64,000 nucleotides of DNA from Cellvibrio fontiphilus (GTDB taxonomy: Bacteria; Pseudomonadota; Gammaproteobacteria; Pseudomonadales; Cellvibrionaceae). This document shows, in pieces, positions 45,063-53,237 of the stretch. A program made the translations under genes and the position numbers. The notes beneath the pieces are model-generated. The model worked only from the letters and a program-made list of their open reading frames with translations. It was not told the DNA's origin and searched no databases. The stretch is from the NCBI RefSeq assembly GCF_035317345.1, contig NZ_JAYKTU010000001.1. One strand, written 5' to 3'. How positions within the stretch are numbered: the first letter of the stretch is position 1; the number at the start of each line of letters is the position of its first letter.

Positions 45063-46553
45063 ATGGTACAAAAATCCTTACTTACCAAATTAATGATGTT
45101 TTTATTTCTGGCGATGACTGCCATTGCTTTGCTGGTCGCCTTTGTTAACGACCGCATAGCCGCCAGCGACCTACAGCACAAACTGGAGGCCGAAACCATT
45201 GCCATGCAGGAGCTGACCAATAGCTCCATTCTGGAGGCGGTATTCGCGTATGACTTCCAACAGGTAGAGGCAATCGCCAAATCTCTGGTTAACACCTCGC
45301 TGGTCACCTCGGTCAACGTAGTTGACCACCGCGGGAAATCGCTCGCCAAAGCCAGCGACGACGACAACAGTAAAGATCAAATAGAGCGCAAGGCAATCCC
45401 GATTGTATACGGTGGCAATACCATTGGTAGCTACGATATTTCATTCAGCACCCAAACCATGAGTGATGCATTGAGCGACCAGCGCCAAACCAATTTCCTG
45501 ACCGTACTGGCACTGCTCGCAGCGAGTTTGCTGACGGTTTACTTCCTGATTCGCAGCATGGTACTGGCACCGGTGGATGAAGTGACCCGTTCACTGTCCA
45601 GCATTGCCGACGGTGGCGGTGACTTGACCCGCCGCCTGCCAACCCATAGCGGTAATGAAATCGCAGCCCTCGCGCACAATTTTAACCGCGTGATGGAGCA
45701 TATCGCCGACATCATCCGTAACGTGGTGCAAGTGAACGACAAAGTGCGCGCCAACGTGAACACTATGAGCCGCGCGACTGAGAGCACAGTGAACTCCACT
45801 TCCCAACAGCTACGTGAAATCGAACTGGTTGCCACTGCCGTTGAAGAGCTCTCTGCTTCTGCAACTGAAATCGCGCGCCACGCCGGAGAAACTGCCGAGC
45901 GCACCAACGCCACCAGCATCCTCGCGGAAGAAGGGAACACCATCGTTAATATGTCGTTGGAAAACGTAAATCGTCTTACCGGTCAAATCGAATCCACCGC
46001 GCAGAAAATTCAGGTATTAAAAAACAACTCGGTGAATATCGGCTCGGTAATGGAGGTGATCCGTACCATTGCCGAGCAAACCAACTTGCTCGCACTCAAC
46101 GCGGCAATTGAAGCAGCACGCGCCGGCGAACAGGGGCGCGGCTTTGCGGTGGTAGCGGACGAAGTGCGTTCACTCGCACAAAAAACCCGTTCATCCACCG
46201 AGGAAATTGAATCGATTATTGTGCAGCTGCAACGCGCCGCCGATGAAGCCCACCAAGCCATGCACACCAGCACTACCTCGGCGCGCGAGACTATCGATAT
46301 CGCCTCCAAAGTGGGTGAAGCACTCGGTAAAATTCGCGCCAATATCGGCACGATTAACGACATGAACCACCAGATTGCTACGGCCTCTCACCAGCAGAGT
46401 TCGGTGGCTAATGAGGTGAGTAAAAACATCACCGCAATCCACGGCTTGTCTGAGAACGTGGTGGAAAATGCCCAAGTGGTTAACCACAGCGGCAGCCAAT
46501 TGATCAACGAAACCGGCGAGCTGAAAAAACAAATCGACAGTTTCAAAGTCTAG
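45063..46553 (+). CDS. Methyl-accepting chemotaxis protein
   Basis: A 496-residue receptor. Membrane helix 1 (about 9-30), a small periplasmic sensor of about 125 residues (possibly a single Cache/PAS-like domain: SILEAVFAYDFQQVEAIAKSL, VNVVDHRGKSLAKASD, GGNTIGSYDISFS), membrane helix 2 (about 142-165), HAMP (about 165-220: PVDEVTRSLSSIADGGGDLTRRLP), and a signalling domain with tip IRTIAEQTNLLALNAAIEAARAGEQGRGFAVVADEV. The ligand is unknown. A GGGGGG ribosome site precedes the ATG. It has its own terminator. Confidence 0.94.
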   Translation: MVQKSLLTKLMMFLFLAMTAIALLVAFVNDRIAASDLQHKLEAETIAMQELTNSSILEAVFAYDFQQVEAIAKSLVNTSLVTSVNVVDHRGKSLAKASDDDNSKDQIERKAIPIVYGGNTIGSYDISFSTQTMSDALSDQRQTNFLTVLALLAASLLTVYFLIRSMVLAPVDEVTRSLSSIADGGGDLTRRLPTHSGNEIAALAHNFNRVMEHIADIIRNVVQVNDKVRANVNTMSRATESTVNSTSQQLREIELVATAVEELSASATEIARHAGETAERTNATSILAEEGNTIVNMSLENVNRLTGQIESTAQKIQVLKNNSVNIGSVMEVIRTIAEQTNLLALNAAIEAARAGEQGRGFAVVADEVRSLAQKTRSSTEEIESIIVQLQRAADEAHQAMHTSTTSARETIDIASKVGEALGKIRANIGTINDMNHQIATASHQQSSVANEVSKNITAIHGLSENVVENAQVVNHSGSQLINETGELKKQIDSFKV

Positions 46554-46578
46554 TTTCAACGCTTCAGTTGCGCTTACC

Positions 46579-46605
46579 AAAACGGCACTTTTCGGGTGCC
46601 GTTTT
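46579..46605 (+). terminator. Rho-independent terminator after the second MCP gene
   Basis: AAAACGGCAC...GTGCCGTTTT, a 10-bp perfect stem ending in T. Confidence 0.85.
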
Positions 46606-46746
46606 GCGTTTGGATGCAACGCAATCAAACACTGCGTTGTTATAAGCTAATAAAAAAACAGTATTTTTGAAAACCAAACACCGCTACTAAGATGCGCCTG
46701 TCAGTCATTACTGCACATCAACATAAACAGTTAATGGATATGCACC

Positions 46747-46923
46747 ATGGCAAATCTTCAAACCGAAGGTGAACAACACCTCAGCGAAATAATTAATGAA
46801 ATAAAAAAACAGTTGGCGCAATTGGAATATGGGTCGCTAGAGATACAAGTTCACAATGGCCAGGTTGTGCAAATTGAACGCCGCGAAAAAAAGCGCTGGG
46901 AAAAAGGCCTCGCCGCTCGTTAA
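46747..46923 (+). CDS. DUF2292 (YezD-like) small protein
   Basis: A 58-residue protein read directly from the sequence (MANLQTEGEQHLSEI to EKGLAAR). The segment YGSLEIQVHNGQVVQIERRE, with its Gly-turn and Ile/Val strands and following Lys/Arg, matches the DUF2292/YezD family, which commonly accompanies sulfur-assimilation genes. It starts 108 bp before metY and may be part of the same transcript. The ribosome site is weak (GGAT). Biochemical function is unknown. Confidence 0.8.
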   Translation: MANLQTEGEQHLSEIINEIKKQLAQLEYGSLEIQVHNGQVVQIERREKKRWEKGLAAR

Positions 46924-47030
46924 CCTCAGCGGTATTAATTAATTCCTTTTTAAGTACAGATAAAAAATAGTAACTGCAAGCAAGTGGTTATTTGTTAAAA
47001 AGTCGCGATAAAACACGGGAGTTATCTTGT

Positions 47031-48320
47031 ATGTCAGATCAATGGAAATTTGAAACACAATCCGTCCACGCCGGTTACACGCCAGACCCGACAACAAAAT
47101 CGGTTGCTGTGCCCATTTACCAAACCGTCGCCTACGCCTTTGACAGCGCGCAACATGGTGCCGATTTATTTGATTTGAAAGTCGCGGGAAACATTTATAC
47201 ACGCATTATGAATCCCACCAATGATGTGCTGGAAAAACGCGTTGCTGCGCTGGAAGGCGGCATTGCAGCACTGGCATTGGCATCGGGCCAGGCAGCGGTC
47301 ACTTACGCGATACAAACCATCGCTGAAGCTGGCGACAACATTGTTTCTTCCACTGCGCTTTATGGCGGCACTTACAATTTATTTGCACACACACTGCCGC
47401 AATACGGTATTACCACGCGCTTTGCAGACCACACCAACCCGGATAGTTTTGAAACGCTTATTGATGAACGCACCAAAGCAGTATTCGTGGAATCCCTTGG
47501 CAACCCGCAAGGTAATGTCACCGATATTGCGCGCATTGCCGAGATCGCCCATCGTCACGGGGTGCCGTTAATTGTGGATAACACCGTTGCCACACCTTAT
47601 TTGTTGCGCCCGATTGAACACGGTGCCGATATTGTGGTGCATTCATTGACAAAATATCTGGGCGGCCACGGCAACAGCATTGGTGGGGCGATTGTGGACT
47701 CAGGAAAATTCCCCTGGGCGCAACATAAAGCGCGCTTCAAGCGCCTTAACGAACCCGATGTGAGTTACCACGGCGTGGTTTATACCGAGGCATTGGGCGC
47801 AGCGGCCTATATTGGTCGCGCACGCGTAGTGCCACTGCGCAACACCGGCGCAGCACTCTCCCCTTTCAATGCTTTTTTAATTTTGCAGGGCATAGAAACA
47901 CTGGCATTGCGGATGGATCGTATCAACAGCAACACACAAGCCATTGCTGAATATTTGCAAAAACACAGCAAAGTCAGCTGGGTGAATTATGCGGGCCTAC
48001 CCGATAATGTTTACCACCCGCTTGCGCAAAAATACCTTGGCGGAAAAGCATCCGGCTTGCTCACCTTCGGTTTAAAAGCTGACGATGGCCGCGAAGCCGG
48101 TGCACGCTTTTTGGATGCACTGCAACTCTTCACCCGCCTTGTAAATATCGGCGATGCCAAATCACTCGCTACTCACCCGGCATCCACCACCCATCGCCAA
48201 TTATCGCCAGAGGAATTGAAAAAATCCGGCGTGGGTTTGGACACGGTGAGGTTATCGGTTGGTATAGAACATATCGACGATTTACTTGCCGACCTGGAAC
48301 AAGCGCTGGCAAAGGTGTAA
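47031..48320 (+). CDS. metY: O-acetylhomoserine sulfhydrylase (aminocarboxypropyltransferase)
   Basis: PLP enzyme that makes homocysteine from O-acetylhomoserine and sulfide. At 429 residues it has the longer MetY form rather than cystathionine synthase (about 390). Features are YTRIMNPTNDVLEKRVAALEGG, ASGQAAVTYA, the PLP lysine Lys208 in HSLTKYLGGHG, and the C-terminal SLATHPASTTHRQL. The ATG at 47031 has GGGAG upstream; an in-frame Met 39 bp earlier has none. With DUF2292 before it and a TSUP permease after it, it forms a sulfur-assimilation group. Homocysteine made here feeds the methyl cycle of ahcY/metF. Confidence 0.95.
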   Translation: MSDQWKFETQSVHAGYTPDPTTKSVAVPIYQTVAYAFDSAQHGADLFDLKVAGNIYTRIMNPTNDVLEKRVAALEGGIAALALASGQAAVTYAIQTIAEAGDNIVSSTALYGGTYNLFAHTLPQYGITTRFADHTNPDSFETLIDERTKAVFVESLGNPQGNVTDIARIAEIAHRHGVPLIVDNTVATPYLLRPIEHGADIVVHSLTKYLGGHGNSIGGAIVDSGKFPWAQHKARFKRLNEPDVSYHGVVYTEALGAAAYIGRARVVPLRNTGAALSPFNAFLILQGIETLALRMDRINSNTQAIAEYLQKHSKVSWVNYAGLPDNVYHPLAQKYLGGKASGLLTFGLKADDGREAGARFLDALQLFTRLVNIGDAKSLATHPASTTHRQLSPEELKKSGVGLDTVRLSVGIEHIDDLLADLEQALAKV

Positions 48321-48396
48321 TCACCAGGTTGTTAAACAGAAAGTTATAAGCACATAAAAACTTAGTATTTCCCTCAAGGATGAGGGCTGGATAGGA

Positions 48397-48428
48397 TGCC
48401 GCCACTTAACCAAAAAGCCTTGGCGGCA
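48397..48428 (+). other. Leader hairpin before the sulfur-linked TSUP gene
   Basis: TGCCGCCA and TGGCGGCA, 16 bp apart, form a perfect 8-bp stem ending 24 bp before the TSUP start codon. There is no T-run directly after, so it could be a regulatory leader rather than a terminator. No known riboswitch class is recognised. Confidence 0.4.
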
Positions 48429-48452
48429 ATAAACCAGACAACTGGAATCCTC

Positions 48453-49415
48453 ATGAAAATCCGCGATCTCGATTACTCCGATAGCCCTGTCAACCAGGAA
48501 CATGAAGCACTGGGCCTGCCCCCGGTTGAACAAATTCCCTTACACCCGGTAATTCGCGCTGCAGTGGTGTTTGCCTCATTTACCCTTATCGCGCTGGTAG
48601 TGCTCGGGTTGACTCAATTATTTGGTGGCAGCTGGGACCAAGGTATAGGCACCATTGAAGCTACCCTGAACGACTCCATGTTTTGGAATGCACTACTGGT
48701 AGGCCTAATCGCACAAATTATTGATGGCGCCTTGGGCATGGCTTACGGTTTGACCTCCACCAGTTTTTTACTCGCCACCGGCGCGTCGCCTGCGCTGGCA
48801 ACAGCATCGGTACATATGGCCGAAGTATTTACCACGGGCATTTCGGGAATCTCCCACGCCAAATTTGGCAATGTCGATAAAAAATTATTTCTGCGGTTAT
48901 TAATTCCAGGAATCATCGGTGGTTTGCTCGGCGCTATATTGGTCACGCAAATTGATGGAAAAACCCTCAAGCCGTTCATCACTGTGTATTTGTTGTTGAT
49001 GGGTATTTATGTGTTGAGCAAAGCCTTTCGCAAACACATTAAAACCCGCAGTGGCGAACCCAAACACGTTGCAAAACTGGCGCTGCTCGGCGGTTTTGTA
49101 GATACCTCTGGCGGTGGCGGTTGGGGCCCTGTTGTCACCACTACACTGGTAGGCACAGGTCACGATCCACGCACGACTATCGGCTCGGTGAACTTTGCCG
49201 AATTCTTTTTAACACTCACCAGCGCCGCGTCATTATTTATTTTGGTGGATGAAACCATTTGGCACGTAGTGGCGGGTTTGATTATCGGTGGACTGTTCGC
49301 TGCCCCTTTTGCTGCTTACGCGTGCAAAAAGTTTTCAACCAGAACCCTGCTGATTCTGGTGGGCTTATTAATCAGCGCTATTTCATTGTTTAACTTGTAC
49401 AAAGCGTTCGCCTGA
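48453..49415 (+). CDS. TSUP family permease (sulfite/sulfate-type)
   Basis: A 320-residue membrane protein with a cytoplasmic N-terminal 45 residues and about eight helices. GALGMAYGLTSTSFLLATGASPALATASVHMAEVFTTGISG and GGFVDTSGGGGWGPVVTTTLVGTG are the two TSUP halves. The position directly after metY suggests a sulfur oxyanion or sulfide-related substrate. It is unlike the shorter TSUP protein at 30767-31570. The ATG at 48453 has GGA upstream. It ends 6 bp before the convergent FemAB-like gene. Confidence 0.9.
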   Translation: MKIRDLDYSDSPVNQEHEALGLPPVEQIPLHPVIRAAVVFASFTLIALVVLGLTQLFGGSWDQGIGTIEATLNDSMFWNALLVGLIAQIIDGALGMAYGLTSTSFLLATGASPALATASVHMAEVFTTGISGISHAKFGNVDKKLFLRLLIPGIIGGLLGAILVTQIDGKTLKPFITVYLLLMGIYVLSKAFRKHIKTRSGEPKHVAKLALLGGFVDTSGGGGWGPVVTTTLVGTGHDPRTTIGSVNFAEFFLTLTSAASLFILVDETIWHVVAGLIIGGLFAAPFAAYACKKFSTRTLLILVGLLISAISLFNLYKAFA

Positions 49416-49421
49416 TCAGAT

Positions 49422-50573
49422 CTAATCAGCTTGTTTGAAGGGCAATAAAGTCGCGGCTTCGGCCGCGTATTGGGTGATTCCCTCTGCTTCCTGCTGCAAG
49501 AATTGCGCAACAGCCGCGCGAAAACCCGGCTCGGCAATCCAATGGTTGGAATAGGTAAAACGCGGGGCAAATCCGCGCGGGATTTTGTGTTCACCCTGGG
49601 CACCGCCGTCAAATCGCACCAATTCTTGGGCTATGGCAAAGTCTATTCCCTGGTAGTAACAGGTTTCAAAATGCAGGAACTGATACTCCTCAAAACAGCC
49701 CCAATAGCGGCCGTATAAACACTTGCTATCGCGCACAAATAGCGAGGCAGCGATTACCTTTTGCCCGGGGTCATCTGCTTTTACGGCGCAGATCAGCACC
49801 AACTGGTCGCTCATGGTTGCGCCCAGCTGCTGGAAAAAATCGGCCGACAAATAGCCCTTGTGACCGCTGCGTTTCAGGTAGGTGGTGCGATAGAGTGCAT
49901 AAAAGGTTTGCCAATCGTCAGGCTCAAGTTGGCGGCCGGTTTTCACCACAAAAGCAAAACCCTGTTCGCTTACCTGCCGGCGCTCCTTGAGGATATTTTT
50001 GCGCTTGCGCGAATTCATGCTTGCCGCAAAATCGGCGAAATCCCGGTAGCCCTTGTTTTCCCAGTGAAACTGGCAGCCCAGACGCTGGAGCGCCCCCTGC
50101 TGATGCAAGCGGTCACTCAGTGTTTTATCGGGGAACAGGCAGTGCCAGCCCGACCAGCCTTGCGTCAGGCTCTCGCGCCCGAGCGCTGCACTGATCTCCG
50201 GCAATATATCCTCCATCACCACGCCCTGCGCCATCAGCAAACGCGGCCCATAACAAGGGCTGAAGGGTATGGCGCAAATCCATTTGGGGTAGTAATCCAA
50301 GCCATGGCGACGATAGGCATCGGCCCAGGCCCAATCAAACACGTATTCACCGTAGGAGTGACTCTTGATATAGCCCGGCATAACCGCAATCAACTGCCCC
50401 GCAGCTTCCACCAACAGGTGATAGGGCTGCCAACCGCTCGGGCCGGTGGTGCAGCCGCTCTGCTCCAATGCCGCCAGAAACTCGTGCCGGATAAAAGGGT
50501 AATCGGCTGGGCAGAGGGCATTCCAGGCAGCCGGCTCAAGCGACAAAATCGAAGGGGTAAAACGAATCTGCAC
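49422..50573 (-). CDS. FemAB/GNAT-like protein (DUF482, peptidoglycan-biosynthesis-like)
   Basis: A 383-residue cytoplasmic protein with a double GNAT-type fold. The N-terminal part contains HSYGEYVFDWAWADAY and YYPKWICAIPFSPCYGPRLL; the second half has MNSRKRKNILKERRQV, YLKRSGHKGYLSADFF, GRYWGCFEEYQFLHFETCYYQGI and DGGAQGEHKIPRGF, all conserved in DUF482 proteins. The family is named for similarity to FemAB aminoacyl-tRNA-dependent transferases, but the reaction is unknown. The start is a GTG at 50573 with GGAG upstream. Confidence 0.88.
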   Translation of the reverse strand: MQIRFTPSILSLEPAAWNALCPADYPFIRHEFLAALEQSGCTTGPSGWQPYHLLVEAAGQLIAVMPGYIKSHSYGEYVFDWAWADAYRRHGLDYYPKWICAIPFSPCYGPRLLMAQGVVMEDILPEISAALGRESLTQGWSGWHCLFPDKTLSDRLHQQGALQRLGCQFHWENKGYRDFADFAASMNSRKRKNILKERRQVSEQGFAFVVKTGRQLEPDDWQTFYALYRTTYLKRSGHKGYLSADFFQQLGATMSDQLVLICAVKADDPGQKVIAASLFVRDSKCLYGRYWGCFEEYQFLHFETCYYQGIDFAIAQELVRFDGGAQGEHKIPRGFAPRFTYSNHWIAEPGFRAAVAQFLQQEAEGITQYAAEAATLLPFKQAD

Positions 50574-50870
50574 CGCGGTAGATCTCCAAATAAGAGCGGG
50601 TGAACATATCGCTAAAACACGAGCACCGCAAATCGCGGGCGCCAGTCAAACGCAGCCCGGTAAAGTTAAGCAACCGCAAATGGGCTTGCTGGTCTTTGTA
50701 ACAGTGAGTGCAGTAGAATCCCCGCTCCCCGGTTACTATTGGTTTTTCAATGCCTGCTTCAGAACCCGACCCCAGCCAGTTATGGCGGAGTCACCTACTT
50801 TTACTCTCGCGGTTATTACGCGCAGATTGTGCCACCGGTTTATTTGCCCAGCCGTTAAGGAGTCCAGACC

Positions 50871-52442
50871 ATGGAATGGATGGCTGATCCCGGCGCATGG
50901 CTCGGGCTACTGACGCTGATTGTTCTGGAAATCGTGCTGGGGATCGACAACCTGATCTTCATTGCGATTCTTGCCAACAAACTTCCCCCGCACCAACGCG
51001 ACAAAGCCCGTGTCATCGGCCTGAGCCTGGCCCTGCTCATGCGCCTGCTGCTGTTGCTCGGTATTTCCTGGCTGGTGACACTCACCGCACCGCTATTTAG
51101 CATTTTTGATAAATCCCTGTCCGGGCGCGATTTAATCCTGCTACTGGGTGGTATTTTTCTGCTGTTCAAAGCCACAGTGGAAATCCATGAACGGCTTGAA
51201 GGCAAGGCGATCAACCCGCGCAAAAGTCAGGTACATGCCGCTTTCTGGGCAGTAGTGGCGCAAATTATCGTGCTCGATGCCGTCTTTTCGCTGGACGCCG
51301 TCATCACCGCCGTAGGCATGGTGGAGCATGTGGAAGTGATGATGATTGCCGTAGTTATCGCCATGATCGTCATGATCGTGGCAAGCAAGGCGCTCACCGA
51401 TTTTGTGAACCGTCACCCCACGGTGGTTATGCTCTGCCTGGGCTTCCTGTTGATGATTGGCTTTAGCCTGGTCGCCGAGGGCGCGGGTTTCCATATCCCC
51501 AAAGGTTATCTCTATGGCGCCATCGCCTTCTCCATCTTGATTGAGGTGTTCAACCAACTGGCGCGATCCAACCGCACCCGTCACTTGATTGGCGAGCGCC
51601 CATTGCGCGACCGCACCGCGGAGGCGGTACTCAAGCTGCTGGGCGGCCGCAGCGATGCTGATGAAGTAGGTGAGGATATTGCCGGCATGACCGCACCACG
51701 GGGTGAGGATGACGCCTTTGAACACAGTGAACGCAGCATGATTCGCAGCGTGCTGCAGCTTTCGGATCGCCCGATTCAAACCCTGATGACACCGCGCCCG
51801 GATATAGTCTGGGTGGATGCCAGCGCCAGTCCAGCGGAGCTGTTGGAGATTCTAAAATCCACCCCGCAAACCCGACTGCTGGTAGCGCGCGACGAATTGG
51901 ACAACCTGCTCGGGATAGTGCAAAGCCGCGACCTGCTCACTGCTGCGCTGGATAACCAACCGCTGGATTTAGCCAAGCTCGCGCTCTCCCCGCTCGCCGT
52001 ACCCGAAGGCACCAGCGCACTCAAGGTGTTGGAAATGCTGCGCCAGGAGCCGCTACCGCTGGCGATAGTAATTGACGAATACGGCAGCATCAAAGGCCTG
52101 GTCACCACCGGCGACCTGCTTGCCGCGATTGCCGGCGAACTGGCCGATACCAACGATCAACCCCTGGCCATCGCCCGCGACAACAGCTGGTGGTTTGATG
52201 GCAGTATCGCCCTGGAACAGGTAGAGGAATTGCTGCAGATAAAATTGGAGCGCGGCGACGGCGATTATTTCACCCTCGCCGGACTGCTATTGGAACAGCT
52301 GCAGCACGTGCCGGTTGTCGATGAATTTATTGCCCTTGCCGGCTACCAATTCCAAATTAAAAACATGGAGGGCCGACGCATTTTGCAAGTCTGTGCCACA
52401 CCCCTTGCGGATGAAAAAAATCTAACGAATAACGAGGTTTAA
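50871..52442 (+). CDS. TerC-family membrane protein with CBS and CorC_HlyC domains (YoaE/YegH type)
   Basis: A 523-residue protein. The N-terminal TerC domain has about seven helices (1-235) with LEIVLGIDNLIFI and QIIVLDAVFSLDAVITAVGM, whose Asp residues are implicated in metal transport. A cytoplasmic CBS pair follows (about 300-420: LMTPRPDIVWVDA, VIDEYGSIKGLVTTGDLL) and a C-terminal CorC_HlyC transporter-associated domain (about 430-515). It probably exports a metal such as manganese, or protects exoenzymes; this is not settled by sequence. AAGGAG precedes the ATG. The 297-bp region upstream (50574-50870) holds no recognised yybP-ykoY riboswitch. Confidence 0.92.
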   Translation: MEWMADPGAWLGLLTLIVLEIVLGIDNLIFIAILANKLPPHQRDKARVIGLSLALLMRLLLLLGISWLVTLTAPLFSIFDKSLSGRDLILLLGGIFLLFKATVEIHERLEGKAINPRKSQVHAAFWAVVAQIIVLDAVFSLDAVITAVGMVEHVEVMMIAVVIAMIVMIVASKALTDFVNRHPTVVMLCLGFLLMIGFSLVAEGAGFHIPKGYLYGAIAFSILIEVFNQLARSNRTRHLIGERPLRDRTAEAVLKLLGGRSDADEVGEDIAGMTAPRGEDDAFEHSERSMIRSVLQLSDRPIQTLMTPRPDIVWVDASASPAELLEILKSTPQTRLLVARDELDNLLGIVQSRDLLTAALDNQPLDLAKLALSPLAVPEGTSALKVLEMLRQEPLPLAIVIDEYGSIKGLVTTGDLLAAIAGELADTNDQPLAIARDNSWWFDGSIALEQVEELLQIKLERGDGDYFTLAGLLLEQLQHVPVVDEFIALAGYQFQIKNMEGRRILQVCATPLADEKNLTNNEV

Positions 52443-52620
52443 CGCAAAAAACACCGCGCTGGCACGATGAAATAGATGTCAGTTTCCGAGACCCAGCGCA
52501 CTGATTCAATTACCCAAGCCATGAATAATGCGGCCACTCAAATAGCGCAGTAACAGATTCAGTTGTTATTCAGTTGCGCAGACTAGTATCCCCACTTGAA
52601 GACCTAACAGGAGAATTTTT

Positions 52621-53184
52621 ATGAAATCATCAATCAAAAAGATGGGTATTTTAATCGCAGCAGCCGGTTTACTAGGCAGTGTAAACGCCATGGCCAACTC
52701 ACCACTGAGTTACAACTACGGAGCGCTGCAATTTGTTAATCAGGACGTGGATGACTACGACTGCAATCAAGATGGTTTGCGTGTAAGCGGCAGCCTGGAA
52801 TTAAACAGCGATTTTTTTGCAGTAGGTTCGTTCAGTGATTTGAGTGATGGCCGCTGTGGCTCTGATGCGCTGAGCATAGGTATTGGTTACCACACCCTGT
52901 TTGGTGCCGATTCAAGTCTGTACGGTACTCTGAGCGCAGAAAATATCGATGTCGATTACGGCGATAGCGATTCAGGTTTGGTAGCAGCCGTAGGTTTACG
53001 CGGTTTCATCGACCACAAAGTCGAAGCCAAAGTGCAACTCGCGCATCACACTGCATTTGATGGCAACACTGTACTGAGTGGCGGCATAGCCTACTGGTTT
53101 GCAAACAGATTCGCAGCAACCGCCGATGTAGGTTTGGGCACCGAATCGTCTGAGATTGGCTTGGGCGTGCGCATGAATTTTTAA
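52621..53184 (+). CDS. Small outer-membrane beta-barrel protein (YfaZ-like)
   Basis: A 187-residue exported protein with a signal peptide ending AMA (about residue 25). Alternating hydrophobic strands with Gly turns (LRVSGSLELNSDFFAVGSFSD, SIGIGYHTLFGADSSLYGTLS, GLVAAVGLRGFIDHKVEAKVQ) end in a C-terminal Phe, as needed for outer-membrane insertion. About eight strands are expected. Two Cys (in DYDCNQDG and DGRCGSD) may form a disulfide. It resembles YfaZ-type proteins, but that is a fold-level call. AGGAG precedes the ATG. Confidence 0.75.
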   Translation: MKSSIKKMGILIAAAGLLGSVNAMANSPLSYNYGALQFVNQDVDDYDCNQDGLRVSGSLELNSDFFAVGSFSDLSDGRCGSDALSIGIGYHTLFGADSSLYGTLSAENIDVDYGDSDSGLVAAVGLRGFIDHKVEAKVQLAHHTAFDGNTVLSGGIAYWFANRFAATADVGLGTESSEIGLGVRMNF

Positions 53185-53196
53185 TTATTGCGCAGC

Positions 53197-53229
53197 AAAA
53201 AAAACCGGCACAAGTTGCCGGTTTTTTTT
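53197..53229. terminator. Bidirectional rho-independent terminator
   Basis: AAAACCGGCA-CAAGT-TGCCGGTTTT with eight flanking A and T serves both the outer-membrane protein gene and the convergent ABC-F gene. Confidence 0.93.
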
Positions 53230-53237
53230 GCGCTGGA

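Noticed and set aside
50574..50870. Manganese (yybP-ykoY) riboswitch upstream of the TerC-family gene
   Set aside because: TerC genes are often under this riboswitch, but I could not find its conserved GGGGAGUAG-type helix or the paired loop motif here.
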